A DNA stretch of 64,000 bases from Vreelandella sulfidaeris (GCA_007182875.1 AP019515.1:186001-250000), one strand, 5' to 3'. Shown: positions 8,837 to 18,841, numbered from the stretch's first letter. The notes: generated by a model from the sequence alone, not told the origin. Made by a program: numbers and translations.

Positions 8837-10174
8837 CTAGAGCATCGAGCCTATGTCTGAGGCCCCGTTGGGTAGGCAAACATTGTCGTATTGAGGTCCG
8901 TGGTGGTGAGCCCATGACGAATGGCCAGCGCGAATACGTTGATGACTTCATCCACGTTGGGGCCGACGAGATGAGCGCCCAGTACCTTATCTGTCTCTTC
9001 TTCGATAAATATCTTGAAGCCATAGACCGGCTCGGCGGCCTGACGGGCGGTAAACCAGTTGTGTGTGTGTTGACTCGAGACGCGGAATTTCAGCCCTTGC
9101 TCACGGGCCTGCGCTTCGTCGAGACCGGCGGAGGCGATAGGCGGAATGGTGAAAGCGACACTCGGCACCCCTTTATAATTCGGTGTGCTACGTTTGCCAT
9201 CGATCAGGTTGGCGGCCACCACCTTGGCATCGTGACTCGACACGGGGTCAGGGCGGCCCCACCTGGCGGCATCGCCTGCGGCATAAACGGCGGGGTTCGA
9301 GGTACTTTGCAGATGCTCATTTAGCGATAACCGCCCTTCTCGGTCTCGATACCGGCCGCTTCCAGGTTGAGGGCCTTGAGGGCTGGCTTTCTTCCGGCCG
9401 CGTGCACGACTAGGTCTACATCAACCGTGCCGGTCTCGCCATTCGAGGAGGTGCGAACACGATAGCCGGAGGCCGTCTTTCGATGGCGTCCACGTTGGTC
9501 TGGGTTCGCACATCAATGCCCTGATCACGGAAGGATTCCATGAGCCAATCGACCAGGTCCGGATCGAAGGGCTTGAGCATCCGCTCGCCGTGCTGTAGGA
9601 CGGTGACTTGAGCTCCAGCCCGGGCAGCCAGGTGAGAAAACTCTGCGGCAATATAGCCCCGCCGACCAGGGCAATCCGCGGCGGCAAAGTAGCCAGTTCC
9701 AGAAATTGTTCGTTGTCTATGAGGTGTTCTTCGCCTGGAATACCCAGGGTGGCTGGCTCGGCTCCCGTGGCAATCAGGATATGCTGTGCTTCAAGTACCT
9801 GGTCCTCAACCTCAAGGCGGTTGGGGCCGGTAAAACGCGCCTGTCCATGGTAGGTATCGATGCCCTTGTCGCTGAACATGGCCTGGTGTTTTTCAGGCAC
9901 AGGATCGGTAAACTCTCGCTTGAAGCGTAGCAGCTCGGCCCAGTCGATACGGACCTCTCCCTCCACGCCCTTGCCTTGCATGCGGTGAGCATGGTCCAGC
10001 GCCTTGGCCCCTGGATCATCATCTTCTTGGGGTCGCAGCCGCGCAGGGCACAGGTGCCCCAAAGGGGCGGGAGTCGATGATCGCAACACGCCAGTTGGCG
10101 GCTTGGGCACGCATGACGACTATTTTAGCGGCGGTGCCGGTACCGATAGCGACGAGATCGTAGGATGCTGCCAT
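8837..10174 (-). CDS. FAD-dependent pyridine nucleotide-disulfide oxidoreductase (frameshifted)
   Basis: A class I disulfide reductase of the glutathione/mercuric reductase superfamily. It starts at ATG 10174 after GGAGTAAACAAG with an FAD-binding site (YDLVAIGTGTAAK). An unusual redox motif follows, CALRGCDPKK in place of CVNVGCVPKK. Next come ILIATGAEPATLGIPGEEHL, IALVGG for NAD(P), and the C-terminal dimer domain (VPSVAFTIPPIASAGLDEAQ, then VNVFALAIRHGLTTTDL and FAYPTG). The MerA HMA domain and C-terminal cysteine pair are both absent, so it is not a second mercuric reductase. Frame breaks occur near 10040, 9590, 9430, 9250 and in a gggg run at 8865. About 445 residues. Confidence 0.8.
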
Positions 10175-10362
10175 CTTGTTTACTCCTTTGCGTAGCGGCG
10201 ACTTGGTAGCCGCTAGTCGCCGCGTTGAAGTCATCGCTGTCCAGGCTTCGTTCTACCGTGGCCCGAACAGCGATACCCTGAAATGCGTTATTCCCCTCTG
10301 AACCGTGCCACTTATTCGGGGATCAGTGGCATGTCTTCGGCTCCACGGTGGGCAAGGGGCCA

Positions 10363-10891
10363 TTAGCTTTTCTCTACCGCGATTTCATGGAATGTGACAT
10401 GCCAGCGGTTGGCCCGGTGATAGTTTCGAATGAAGGCGTCCCGAATATCCGTGCGCTGGCTCATGCTGGCGTAGTTGTGCCAGAGCGTCATGAACGCACG
10501 CGCCGCGAACCACTGGGCATTCACGATCATCCGGTCATTGGCGACACAGGTATCCTGATCGGGCACCTAGTCAGGGCTCATGGTTTCTTCAAGCGGCGCC
10601 GGCAGGCGTAACCGCCAACTTCCAGAATCTTCTTCATCTCATGGATGTTGGGGTTGCATACATCCTCAAGGTAGGTCTTGATCGCTTCCTTGATTTGCGA
10701 GTCTTTCGTCGCGGCGAGGTACAAGTTGCACTGCCCCATGCAAACGACTTCACGCCGAAAGCCCTCGACGACGGCCACGTACTCGCTTGCGGAGAGGCTG
10801 TTTCTTCCCGCCCCGCTTGAGCATAGTAGCGTTCGGCGTAGTCACTGTAGGACGTGCGGCCTTCGGGGCGGCCTATTTCCACTTCAGACAT
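10363..10891 (-). CDS. Small helical protein, possibly DUF3231/ferritin-like (frameshifted)
   Basis: Start ATG 10891 lies 7 bases after GGAGG. Joined over two indels the product reads MSEVEIGRPEGRTSYSDYAE, then VVEGFRREVVCMGQCNLYLA, IKEAIKTYLEDVCNPNIHEM and WFAARAFMTLWHNYASMSQR, ending HVTFHEIAVEKS at 10363. The pattern is four amphipathic helices of about 175 residues, resembling the DUF3231/coat-F-like helical fold; that assignment is from memory and weak. It is upstream of the oxidoreductase on the same strand and could act with it. Confidence 0.45.
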
Positions 10892-11321
10892 CGTCGTTGC
10901 CTCCTTTCATTGACATTGGAGAGCCTCTTGCTCCGATAAATCAACGGCCATCCTGCAGGTATTCATGGGAGCGAGCTGGCAGGGATAGGCCCTCCTCACT
11001 CGTTGGCGAATCTGAAAATCCTGACCTTGCTGACTTCAACGTAGACCTGTAGTTATTACAGGGACAAGGTGGTTGTTGTTTATGTCTGGTAACTGAAGAA
11101 GCCAGCCTGCCCAAGGTCGACTCGGTAGCCTTGTGGGCAGGGCAGACTTTGTCTGGCTCGCCTCACTTGCCTGGCCAGGAGGTCGGGTGCAGTTCCAGAA
11201 CTGTGTCACGAACCCCGGCCTCCTTGACCGAGGCAGCGCCGCCAAGGCGCATTGGTTGCGACCGAGGACAGGCTTGAAGCAGTACGCCGGACGCAATCCG
11301 CATGGGTGCCGTCACGCTACC
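10892..11321. other. Non-coding stretch between the helical protein and the GH15 remnant
   Basis: Overlapping ORFs occur on both strands (minus 11036-11296, plus 11133-11468) but neither shows a known motif or a credible start. I see only intergenic or degraded sequence here. Confidence 0.4.
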
Positions 11322-11990
11322 TTATTCGTAGAGCTGTATATGCAGGGCACGGTTGATCAGCGCAAGATGGGTAAAAGCCTGCGGGAAGTTGCCAAGGAAC
11401 AGGCCCGTCGTCGGATCGCTCTCCTCGGCATAGAGCCCCGCATCGTTGGCGTTGGCGTTGGCCAGTAACCGCTCGAACAGGGCGCGAGCCTCCTCGGCTC
11501 GACCAAGCATTAGAAGTATATCGACCAGCCAGAAACTACAGATCAGAAACGCATCTTCGCTGCCGGAAAGCCCATCCGAAGCCAGGTAGCGGTGTACGAC
11601 ATCGCCATGACATAGGTGCTCTTCCACTGCTGCAGCCGTCAGTTCAAGTACGGCCTTGTCGATAGGAATGCCCATCAATGGGATCAACAAAAGCGCGGCA
11701 TCGAGATCGTCATGACCGAAGGCCTGCGTGAGGTAGCCGCCACTGAGCTTGATCCCCTGAGTCACGATGGCCTGGAATATGCCATCTCATGCCAGTTCCC
11801 AGGCGGGCTGAGGACCCAGCAGGCGCAGTGTGCGGTCGAGTGCGACCCAGGCCATGGTATTTGTAGACGTGATGACGCGGTTCCCCACGCATTTCCTAGA
11901 TCCCTTGATCGGGTTCGTGCCAGTGGGCGGCGACATGATCGGCCATTTCTCGAACAAGGGTCGCCAACGTCACATCAAGGCTTGTCACCC
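11322..11990 (-). pseudogene. Headless GH15-type glycoside hydrolase (C-terminal fragment)
   Basis: C-terminal third of a family GH15 glucoamylase/trehalase-like enzyme. Visible blocks are LVREMADHVAAHWHEPDQGI, a broken EMRGEPRHHVY, then MAWVALDRTLRL, EDAFLICSFWLVDILLMLGR, AEEARALFERLLANAN and GLFLGNFPQAFTHLALINRA. The natural stop is at 11322. The N-terminal two thirds, including the catalytic core, are missing: the fragment starts right at the merA stop codon. In-frame TAG where family members have tryptophan, plus an indel near 11880, also break it. It marks the insertion or deletion edge of the mercury module. Confidence 0.75.
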
Positions 11991-13613
11991 CGCGCAGCAG
12001 GACAGTTGTTTGACGTCCTTGGTAAAGGTCTGGGCACAGAGCTTGAGCCCCTCGACCATAGTCAAGTAAGGAAAAAGCTCATCAGCGATGTCTTGTACCG
12101 TCATCCCGGCACGCAGGGCCATGACCGCCGTCTGAATGAGCTCGCCGGCTTCGCCGGCCACGGCCTGGACCCCGAGCAGGCGCCCGCTGTCGCGTTCGGC
12201 GACGATCTTGATGAAGCCGCCGGTCTCAAAGTTGACCAGCGCACGGGGCACGTTATCCAGGGTCAGGGTCCGGCTGTCGGTAGCGAATCCTTGAGCCTCG
12301 GCCTCGGCTTCGGACAAACCGACGGTTGCGATCTGCGGGTCGGTGAAGACCACCGCCGGCATGGCACTCAAGTCCAGGCGCGCCTCGCCCCCGTCATATT
12401 GGTGGCGGCGCGGCTGCCGCCCGCAGCGGCGACATAGACGAACTGCGGCTGGTCGGTGCAATCCCCAGCGGCATAGATAGTGGGTACGGTGGTACGCAGA
12501 GAATCATCGACCAGAATCGCTCCGCGGGCAGTCTCTACGCCGATGGCGTCAAGGTTCAACGTTTCGATATTAGGCGTGCGGCCCGTCGCGACCAGCAGCT
12601 TGTCGGCCTTGATGCCCCCGTGTCCGTCGTGAGCACGAACTCATCATCGGTATGCACCACCTGGCTGATCTGGACGCCTCGTAATACATCAATGCCCTCG
12701 GCCTGGAAAGCGGCTTCCAGGGCCTCGCCAATGGCCGGGTCCTCGCGGAGAACAGGCGGCTACGCGCCAGGATCGTCACTTTGCTGCCCAGCCGCGCGAA
12801 GGCCTGGGCCAACTCCACCGCGACCACCGATGCCCCGATCACCGCCAAACGCTCGGGAAGGGTGTCGCTGGCCAGGGCGTCGGTCGAGGTCCAATAGGGC
12901 GTGCCAGCCAGCCCCGATACCGGTGGAATGGCGGGACGCGCGCCGGTCCCGATGAAGACACGATCGAAAGCGACCTCGCGCTCGCTGCCATCGTTCTTGT
13001 CAACAATCAGGGTCTGGGCATCACGGAAGCGGGCCCTGCCGCGGATAACCGTAATGGCCGGGTTGCCTTCTAGGATGCTTTCGTATTTACCGTGACGTAA
13101 CTCTTCCACACGGCTCTGCTGCTGGGCCAGTAAACGGCCACGATCAATGGTTGGTGCCGTTGCCGTGATGCCGTCATCGAACGGGCTTTCGCGGCGATGA
13201 TGGGCAATATGCGCGGCACGGATCATGATCTTAGAGGGCACGCAGCCGATGTTGACGCAGGTACCCCTATGGTACCTTGTTCGATCAGGGTGACACGGGC
13301 ACCCGCTCGACACTTTTCAACGCCGCTGCCATGGCAGACCCGCCACTGCCGATCACGGCAATATGTAGACCCTGTTCGCTGCCTCGGTCACTGCTGGCTC
13401 GCTCTGTGGCCTGCGTCAGATCGGCGCCGTAGCCCTTGGCACGGATCGTCTCAAGCAGACGCTCGGTACCCACCTCGCCCGGGCGCATTATTACCGCGCG
13501 GCCCTGGTCATAAGAGACCTCAGCCTCGACCCGGGCAGTGCATTGAGCGCCGCCTGAGTCGAGTCGGCGCAACTCGTGCAGGTCATGCCGGTAACTGTAA
13601 TCGTGGTTTGCAT
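11985..13613 (-). CDS. merA: Mercuric reductase MerA (frameshifted)
   Basis: Reduces Hg(II) to volatile Hg(0) with NADPH in the cytoplasm. It starts at ATG 13613 after GAGGAATTTT with an HMA domain carrying GMTCTSCADST. Next come the FAD site HIAVIGSGGSAMAAALK, the redox motif GTCVNIGCVPSKIMIRAAH, ARPAIPPVSGLAGTPYWTST, the NAD(P)-binding AVIGASVVAVELAQAFARLG, the dimer segment AVVFTDPQIATVGLSEAEAE and FTKDVKQLSCCAG, with the C-terminal Cys-Cys pair that delivers Hg(II). About 543 codons. Frame breaks lie near 13550, 13300, 13265, 12760, 12600 and 12400. All catalytic cysteines are retained, which suggests a functional gene. Confidence 0.93.
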
Positions 13614-13675
13614 AAAATTCCTCGGTAATCCTTTCGCACAACTCCCGCAGCCCTCGATGAACGTGGGCTAGGTGG

Positions 13676-13978
13676 TTACTGGGCTTGTTTAGTTTTCTCG
13701 GAGGCCAGGCGCGACGGATAGCCCGCATTGGTCGTAGCGGCGGTCAAGTCCGCCACGCTCGCCTCGGCATCTTCGAAGGTCACGGTGGCGCTTTTTCCTC
13801 GTAGGAAACCGTGGCGTTCTCCACACCGAGCACTTGATTGAGCGCTTTCTTGACGGTGTAGGGACAGGTCGAACAGGTCATATTGTCAACAGCCAGGGTG
13901 ACGGTCTGTTGAGCGGCGAAGGCCGTCCCGGCACTTGCCGCGGACAAAAAGCGTACCGATCAAGGTGCTAAATTTCAT
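13676..13978 (-). CDS. merP: Periplasmic mercury-binding protein MerP (frameshifted)
   Basis: Carries Hg(II) in the periplasm to MerT. After allowing two one-base shifts (an aaaaag run near 13950 and a gaaaaag run near 13797), the product is a signal peptide (MKFSTLIGTLF..AASAG) followed by the HMA fold: VTLAVDNMTCSTCPYTVKKA, then LGVENATVSYEE, ATVTFEDAEASVADL and TNAGYPS. The metal site is MTCSTC. About 100 residues, the usual MerP length is 91. It lies between merT and merA with 62 bases to merA. Confidence 0.85.
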
Positions 13979-14011
13979 ATAAGAAAGACTCCAGGAAAAT
14001 TTGAAGGTGTA

Positions 14012-14429
14012 TTAGCCAAGGAACAGCGGGGCGATATACGGCCAGGCAAGCACCAACACGACGAGTGCCGTCGCACCCACAACGCTATCTTGATCACTCG
14101 CTCGGCAAGCGGCGTGCCGCAATAGCCATCCACATCACAAGCGTTGGCCCGGCAGGCGCTCTTGGGCTTGCGATAAACCTTATAAAACCGATACCGAGCA
14201 TTGCCAGGGTGAAGGCGAGAAAGAGCGGCTGGTAGGGCGCAAGCGCCGTGAGATTGCTCATCCAGGCCCCGCCGATGCCCAGTGAGAGAAATACCACCGG
14301 CAGAATGCAGCAGGCGGAGGCGAGTATCGCGCCAATGACACTACCGCTTGCCAGTAGGCCTTTGCGCCCTGATCGGCTCGTCGTGGTTTGCTCGCTTCGA
14401 TCAAGCGTCTGGTCTTTACTGTCTTGCAT
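14012..14429 (-). CDS. merT: Mercuric ion transporter MerT (frameshifted)
   Basis: Inner-membrane importer handing Hg(II) to MerA. First membrane helix GSVIGAILASACCILPVVFL contains the CC pair; the second is YQPLFLAFTLAMLGIGF. A frame shift near 14175 leads to KVYRKPKSACRANACDVDG, carrying the cytoplasmic cysteine pair, and a third helix TALVVLVLAWPYIAPLFLG ending at 14012. Start ATG 14429 follows GAGAATCACT. It is the first gene of the merTPA operon, read from the MerR-type promoter at 14463-14493. Confidence 0.88.
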
Positions 14430-14462
14430 AGTGATTCTCTTGCAATTTGGGTATTCATAGCT

Positions 14463-14493
14463 ACTGTAGCCCCTGTAGCTACTACAGGATCAA
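14463..14493 (-). promoter_or_regulatory. mer operator-promoter
   Basis: Minus strand: -35 TTGATC (14488-14493) and -10 TACAGT (14463-14468) are 19 bp apart, the overlong spacer typical of MerR-controlled promoters. The spacer holds the dyad CCTGTAGTAGCTACAGG. It is shared with the divergent merR. Confidence 0.85.
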
Positions 14494-14507
14494 GAGGAAA
14501 GTAGGCC

Positions 14508-14904
14508 ATGCCATTACGCCGAGGGGAGCTAGCCAGACGAGCCGGTTGCAACATCGAGACGGTTCGGTACTACGAGCGCATTGGGCTTATGCCGAATCCG
14601 CCCCGAAGCGAGAACGGCTTTCGTAGCTATGAAGAGCGCCACCTCACACGGCTGACGTTTATCCGCCGAGCGCGCGAACTGGGATTTACGCTCGAAGAGG
14701 TGCAGGACCTTCTACGACTGGTTGATGGCGGGCATTACACCTGCGCTCAGGTACAGGAGCTTGCACTCAGGCATACCGACGATATCCAGCGCAAGATAAA
14801 TGACCTGCATCGCATGCAACGCGCCTTAAAAAATGTCGGCCCAATGCAGCGGAGAGGAAGTTCCCAAATGTCCCATCATAGAAATTCTTTCTGAGACCTC
14901 TTAG
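14508..14904 (+). CDS. merR: MerR mercury-responsive regulator (frameshifted near the end)
   Basis: Represses and, with Hg(II), activates merTPA by twisting the 19-bp spacer. The N-terminal winged HTH reads RRGELARRAGCNIETVRYYE, then RIGLMPNPPRSENGFRSY. A dimer helix follows, with DGGHYTCAQVQELALRHTDD. A shift near 14838 restores VAQCSGEEVPKCPIIEILSE, so all three Hg ligands (Cys in YTC, AQC and KCP) are present. Stop at 14904, about 132 residues. Divergent from merT, 78 bases apart. Confidence 0.85.
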
Positions 14905-15020
14905 CCGAATACCTATTACTGCGGTGTGGTTCATCTTTTACCTCTTCGCATCAGAGCGGCTTAAGGCAATCTCTGTGATTGACGTCCTCCTTCTCTTCTC
15001 GCTGATCGGCGAAGAACCAT

Positions 15021-15048
15021 AAAAGCCCTGACCGAAAGGTTCAGGGCT
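15021..15048 (-). terminator. Intrinsic terminator
   Basis: Minus strand stem AGCCCTGA/TCAGGGCT followed by TTTTATGG, directly downstream of the gene ending at 15055. Confidence 0.7.
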
Positions 15049-15054
15049 AGTGAA

Positions 15055-16284
15055 TCATGTAGGTCTAATTGAGCAGCGTGTCACGACAGTCTGGGAAATC
15101 CCGCGGTACTCGCCGTGTTCCTTGACTCGCCCCTTCAGTACAACCTTACTCCCCTCAAGGGCCTTACCTGTTTTCCAGACAATGTACCGACCTTCGGGGT
15201 CGCAGAATATGTGCTTCCACATCAGCTCCCATCGCGTATCTGATGAAAAGGACCGCTTACGCACAACTTCCATCTCCAACTGATCGCCAGGACCTCCAGC
15301 ATAGCCGAGAGCCATCATTGACTCGGTGTTAACAGCTGACTCCTCATGTCGATCGTAGGCAGTGACAGCCGCCGTCATAACGCCGACTCCGCGTTTAAGC
15401 TTAACCAAGTCGAAACGAGCATGATGAACAATCATCGTCTCGAAATCGTTATGCTCAGTCTGCAGAGGGATCACTTGCCGTGCCCAAGCTATTACCGCAT
15501 CAGCCTACGCCACGTCCTCAGAGACACACGCCTTCATTCGCTTGCTGACCATCGGGACTGAACGAGCCATCTCACCCACAATTTCTGCTGTGGCCAGGTC
15601 GCCAGTTTCTTCTGCTCGAGCACGAGACACGAAGCCTCGCTCCCGAATCTGCCTTACTGCCGCGGCAACCAGCCATCGCAGCTCGACAACAGCATCTGGA
15701 GGGCGACCGCCGCATATGCCCACCTCATCGATCTCTTCCATCATATTGATAACAGAGACCAATAGTTGAGCACGGGCCATCATCGACTCAGCGCCTTGGT
15801 GGCCAAGATAGTCCTTGAGGCATGTCTTTCCGACCTCTAGGACAACGCCAATTGCCATCTCTTCCATCAGAAAGAGATAACGCCGCTCACGCCGTTTGTT
15901 GCAGTGGCTGCAGTCGCCCGTGGCGTCGCCCGATCTGTATGGCTCGGGCAATCGGCTATATGCCCACCAAGGGAGTGCCCGTGCTGCCTGGTTCGCTGCC
16001 ATGTCGATTCGCGCCAGCAAGCGATACCCGTCCAGCTTCGGAGGTTCGCCACTGACTGCGACTTTCACGGCAACGATCTGCTCCAGCTTAAAGTGCGACA
16101 GTCGATCTTCAAGATCCAACTTCTCACGAGCCCAGGGCTTTACAGCCTCTTCCAGCACGTTGATCTCGAAGGACGCCATGCCAAGTTTCTTTGCCTTGCG
16201 ATCGAGCCGTTCTACCATTTCGCGCAGTGCGGGAAGTTGGCACTTCGGTATCCAGCAGGTGGTCTTGTCTGTCTGTGTCGTCAT
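15055..16284 (-). CDS. Plasmid zinc-motif protein with C-terminal OB-like domain (frameshifted)
   Basis: A member of a large plasmid/phage family I know only as hypothetical. The start ATG 16284 follows GAGGAGTAAGGATC in the conserved leader. The N-terminal region ends PPKLDGYRLLARIDMAANQA, followed by a zinc-like CSHCNKRRERRYLFLMEE and VGKTCLKDYLGHQGAES, giving two Cys pairs. After a shift near 15500 the C-terminus continues with VMTAAVTAYDRHEESA and an OB-like strand series ending VVLKGRVKEHGEYRGISQTV. About 410 residues. A palindrome copy and the leader precede it, so it belongs to the same regulon as its neighbours. Confidence 0.65.
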
Positions 16285-16347
16285 GATCCTTACTCCTCTC
16301 ATTCCTGCGTAAATGCAGGACTCAAGATGAGGTAGGGAGTAACTGAC
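16285..16347 (-). promoter_or_regulatory. Conserved hairpin leader, copy 3
   Basis: Minus strand: GTCAG, CCCTACC, CTCATCTTGAGT, CCTGC-atttac-GCAGG, AATGA, GAGGAG, then ATG at 16284. Confidence 0.7.
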
Positions 16348-16355
16348 GAGCTAAG

Positions 16356-16373
16356 TGTTTCGCACGCGAAACA
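16356..16373. promoter_or_regulatory. 18-bp palindrome copy (KorB-like site)
   Basis: TGTTTCGCACGCGAAACA, one mismatch to the perfect palindrome, 8 bases upstream of leader copy 3. Confidence 0.6.
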
Positions 16374-16381
16374 AAGAGGGT

Positions 16382-17049
16382 TCATAGTACTGTCGCTATG
16401 GCTGTGTCAGGCAGCGCATTTCGTCCTGTGACGAGAAAGGGTGAGCAACTGCTGTAGCCGAGAGGCCTGCCGATGCAGCCTTTGGGCTGTCGAAAATTGT
16501 CCCATCCTGACTGAAAGCTACCCTCTCGATTCAGCTCCTCAATCTGAACTGCCGTTTCGGTCCATTGGCTAGGAGGCATTGTGTCCACGAGCCAGCCCCT
16601 CGTTCGTAAAGGTCTATAACAACCCCACCACTATTGCAGATACGCATGATCAAAGGCCTAAACAATCCTTCATATACGTCTTCGGCTTCACTCGATGCCT
16701 GATAAAACTCAGCAAAACCAGCCTCAGCCAGCTCACGCAGTTTGTAATACTCAGTGTATGGAGGTACAGCCACAGAACGTGAGGTTTCCTTCTCAAAGAA
16801 TGCGAGCCCTGGCGCGTGATCGTACATGTTCATCTTCACCTCACCCTCAATGGTGATCGAGGCGCCGGTTGCGGGCAGCACATTAGTGCCGAACGCTTGA
16901 TCAAAATAGCCGGCCAAACTAGCAGCGATATTTTTCTGTAGCTCTCGAAGAAACAAGCGGTCTTCATGCGTTAAGTCAGTCATAACGGCTTCCATTTGGC
17001 TAAGGTGAGTTTCAGTATCGGGGAGGGAGGGTGATGCAAAGGGCTTCAT
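16382..17049 (-). CDS. Hypothetical plasmid protein (C-terminus uncertain)
   Basis: The ORF from ATG 17049 reads MKPFASPSLPDTETHLSQME, then LRELQKNIAASLAGYFDQAF, ITIEGEVKMNMYDHAPGLAF and RPLIMRICNSGGVVIDLYER. An internal ATG at 16983 is an alternative start. The frame closes at 16531, but a one-base shift leads into another open stretch (PPSQWTETAVQIEELNREGS...) running to 16382, so the natural end could be either. I recognise no family. It lies between two plasmid-family genes on the same strand and just upstream of palindrome copy 3. Confidence 0.5.
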
Positions 17050-17131
17050 GAGGTGAACACGAACACGGCCAAAGCCTCAGGAAGTGATAGGGCTTGTGTG
17101 TCAGGTGGTATAGCGCGGCTGGCGCCAGCGT

Positions 17132-17166
17132 GAAAAGCCCCATGCTGAGAACAGCAGAGAGGGCTT
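17132..17166 (-). terminator. Intrinsic terminator
   Basis: Minus strand AAGCCCTC...ATGGGGCTTTT hairpin with a T tail, just downstream of the DUF6927-like gene. Confidence 0.6.
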
Positions 17167-17172
17167 GAAATA

Positions 17173-17759
17173 CTACGCGAGCACTACAGCATCATCCAGG
17201 TGGCGGGCCTGAAGCCTTACCAAGCTGGACGAGCCATCTGGCCTGAAAACATTGCGTTTGCGCGGCAAGTCCACCTTGGTGAATGTGTCGCACTCCAGGC
17301 CTCCAACGAACCGTACTGTGTACGGTAGTTTTATCCGATCGCCATTTTGCAGACGCACACGCTGCTTTTTCGATTCAGCATGCTTTAGGCATCTCTCACG
17401 CCATTCGCTGGCATACTTCAGTCCGACTCCCACTACTACCCCAACTGCTCCAGCTCCTCAAGCGGAGATAGCAGTTTGAGAATCGATGCAGGGCACTGTG
17501 ACAAGGCTGGCCCCATGGTTTCATCCATCGACTTGTAGCAAAACTCTCCTGCGAACAGCTAGTTTTCACGACCGCCGCTATCGTGTACTCAATAGACGCA
17601 TGATCCGTGGCTCTCCCTCCGCTGGACCTTAATCGCAGCGTAATAGGTAGAGCCCACGAAACTCGACTTCAGCACTTCGTTAGATCCATCCTGGTTGGTG
17701 TATTCCTTGTCCAGGTAGGCTTTACGGTCGGACGGCTTTGGTACGCATAAAGTACCCAT
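17173..17759 (-). CDS. DUF6927-like plasmid protein (three frameshifts)
   Basis: The start ATG 17759 follows the leader. The N-terminus is MGTLCVPKPSDRKAYLDKEY, then VLKSSFVGSTYYAAIKV; after shifts near 17595, 17540 and 17440 it continues FCYKSMDETMGPALSQCPAS, ILKLLSPLEELEQLG, WRERCLKHAESKKQRVRL and NGDRIKLPYTVRFVGG. The MDE.MGP and CP..IL.LL blocks match a common plasmid protein family listed as DUF6927; function unknown. About 195 residues. Palindrome and leader upstream, terminator downstream: a one-gene transcription unit. Confidence 0.65.
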
Positions 17760-17760
17760 A

Positions 17761-17821
17761 ATCTTACTCTCTCTCATTCCTGCGGTATTGCAGGTCTCAG
17801 GAGGGATAGGGTGAAACTGAC
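17761..17821 (-). promoter_or_regulatory. Conserved hairpin leader, copy 4
   Basis: Minus strand: TGTCAG, CCCTATCCCTCC, TGAGA, CCTGC-aatacc-GCAGG, AATGA, GAGAGAG, then ATG at 17759. Confidence 0.7.
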
Positions 17822-17827
17822 AGAAAA

Positions 17828-17845
17828 TGTTACGCATGCGAAACA
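17828..17845. promoter_or_regulatory. 18-bp palindrome copy (KorB-like site)
   Basis: TGTTACGCATGCGAAACA, one change, six bases from the TGTCAG of leader copy 4. Confidence 0.6.
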
Positions 17846-17923
17846 TAGCGTCTAGCTCCCATTGCAGTGCCATATAGGATCGAAGCCGCAAAATCATGAT
17901 CCTGGCTCATGGGCATCATAATA

Positions 17924-17960
17924 GAAAAACCCCAGGCAGCACAAGGCTGACTAGGGGCTT
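17924..17960 (-). terminator. Intrinsic terminator
   Basis: Minus strand AAGCCCCTAG...CTGGGGTTTTTC hairpin downstream of the DUF6573-like gene. Confidence 0.6.
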
Positions 17961-18019
17961 AGAAAGAGGAGTGATAACTGCGCGATCGCGTCAGTCCTCC
18001 TCGGGTAGCATGATCGTTA

Positions 18020-18745
18020 TCACAGGCTTAGGGTATCCCCAGGACCTATAGTCATAACAACATGTTTTGGCACAACGATAGAGCCGGTTTCGGATTGCTC
18101 AATCACATCAACGATGAAGTCGATATATCTCTCGTTGCGCTCTCTCGCAGCAGCCTCAAGGGCGACAAGCAATACATCGCCTAACCGCTTATCCTCTTGC
18201 TGCTGCATCTCATGAGGGCTTCTACCGTCATGCCACGCCACCAAAGCCTCCCAGGCTGCAGCAGTCATGGCAACAGGCACCTTGAAACCCATCATGTTGC
18301 CGGCGGCGTGCTCAGCACGTTCGCTGACATCTACCAAATTGCCATCTTCGATGGCATCCGCACGGGAATAGCTATGGATCATGTCAGTTTCATCAAACAT
18401 GAGCTGTAGCCCCTGTTGGCGTGACGCCAAAAGCAGCCATTGGGATGGGTGTAACCTCAGGCCCAGTCGGCAACTTCCAGGCGCTCTCACGTCTAACAAC
18501 GCGAGCCAGTCGATCAGCAGCAAAGCATAGCCCCAGCGTTCATTAGAACGCTCAGACAAGCCGCTTGGTTCGTGCGTAACCTCCCACATCCAGTCAGAAT
18601 CCACATCCACACATGAGCGGACTTTGAACACCTGCTCGCTTATTCGCACCCTCCGGCTCAGACCTTCAACGCCTAAGTATTCACCGAAGTTACCGCCGCG
18701 ACGGCTGTAGATGATCGTTTCCAAACGCTCGCCAAATGTTTCCAT
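18020..18745 (-). CDS. DUF6573-like plasmid protein (intact)
   Basis: An uninterrupted 241-residue protein. The C-terminal half has the block DMIHSYSRADAIEDGNLVDV followed by GFKVPVAMTAAAWEALVAW and a final IVVPKHVVMTIGPGDTLSL, matching a plasmid family annotated DUF6573. The N-terminal half (METFGERLETIIYSRRGGNF...) is not obvious. Start ATG 18745 lies behind the conserved leader. Function unknown; members usually sit among antirestriction, ssb and partition genes of conjugative plasmids, as here. A terminator follows at 17924. Confidence 0.65.
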   Translation of the reverse strand: METFGERLETIIYSRRGGNFGEYLGVEGLSRRVRISEQVFKVRSCVDVDSDWMWEVTHEPSGLSERSNERWGYALLLIDWLALLDVRAPGSCRLGLRLHPSQWLLLASRQQGLQLMFDETDMIHSYSRADAIEDGNLVDVSERAEHAAGNMMGFKVPVAMTAAAWEALVAWHDGRSPHEMQQQEDKRLGDVLLVALEAAARERNERYIDFIVDVIEQSETGSIVVPKHVVMTIGPGDTLSL

Positions 18746-18750
18746 TGGGA

Positions 18751-18811
18751 TTCTCTCTCTTCTCTCATTCCTGCAAAGCAGGTCTCAAGAAGAGATAGGG
18801 GCCTTGCTGAC
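18751..18811 (-). promoter_or_regulatory. Conserved hairpin leader, copy 5
   Basis: Minus strand: GTCAG, CCCCTATC, CTCTTC, TTGAGA, CCTGC-ttt-GCAGG, AATGAGA, GAAGAG. Here the outer stem is CTCTTC/GAAGAG instead of CTCCTC/GAGGAG: both sides change together. Confidence 0.72.
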
Positions 18812-18841
18812 GTTGAAAAGTATGGTATTGGTAGCCCTACC

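Noticed and set aside
8837..10174. Second mercuric reductase
   Set aside because: No HMA domain, no C-terminal vicinal cysteines, and a redox motif different from MerA.
11616..12437. Plus-strand ORF of 273 codons across merA and GH15
   Set aside because: The minus strand carries the MerA dimer domain and GH15 blocks in the same place; the plus frame is a shadow in GC-rich sequence.
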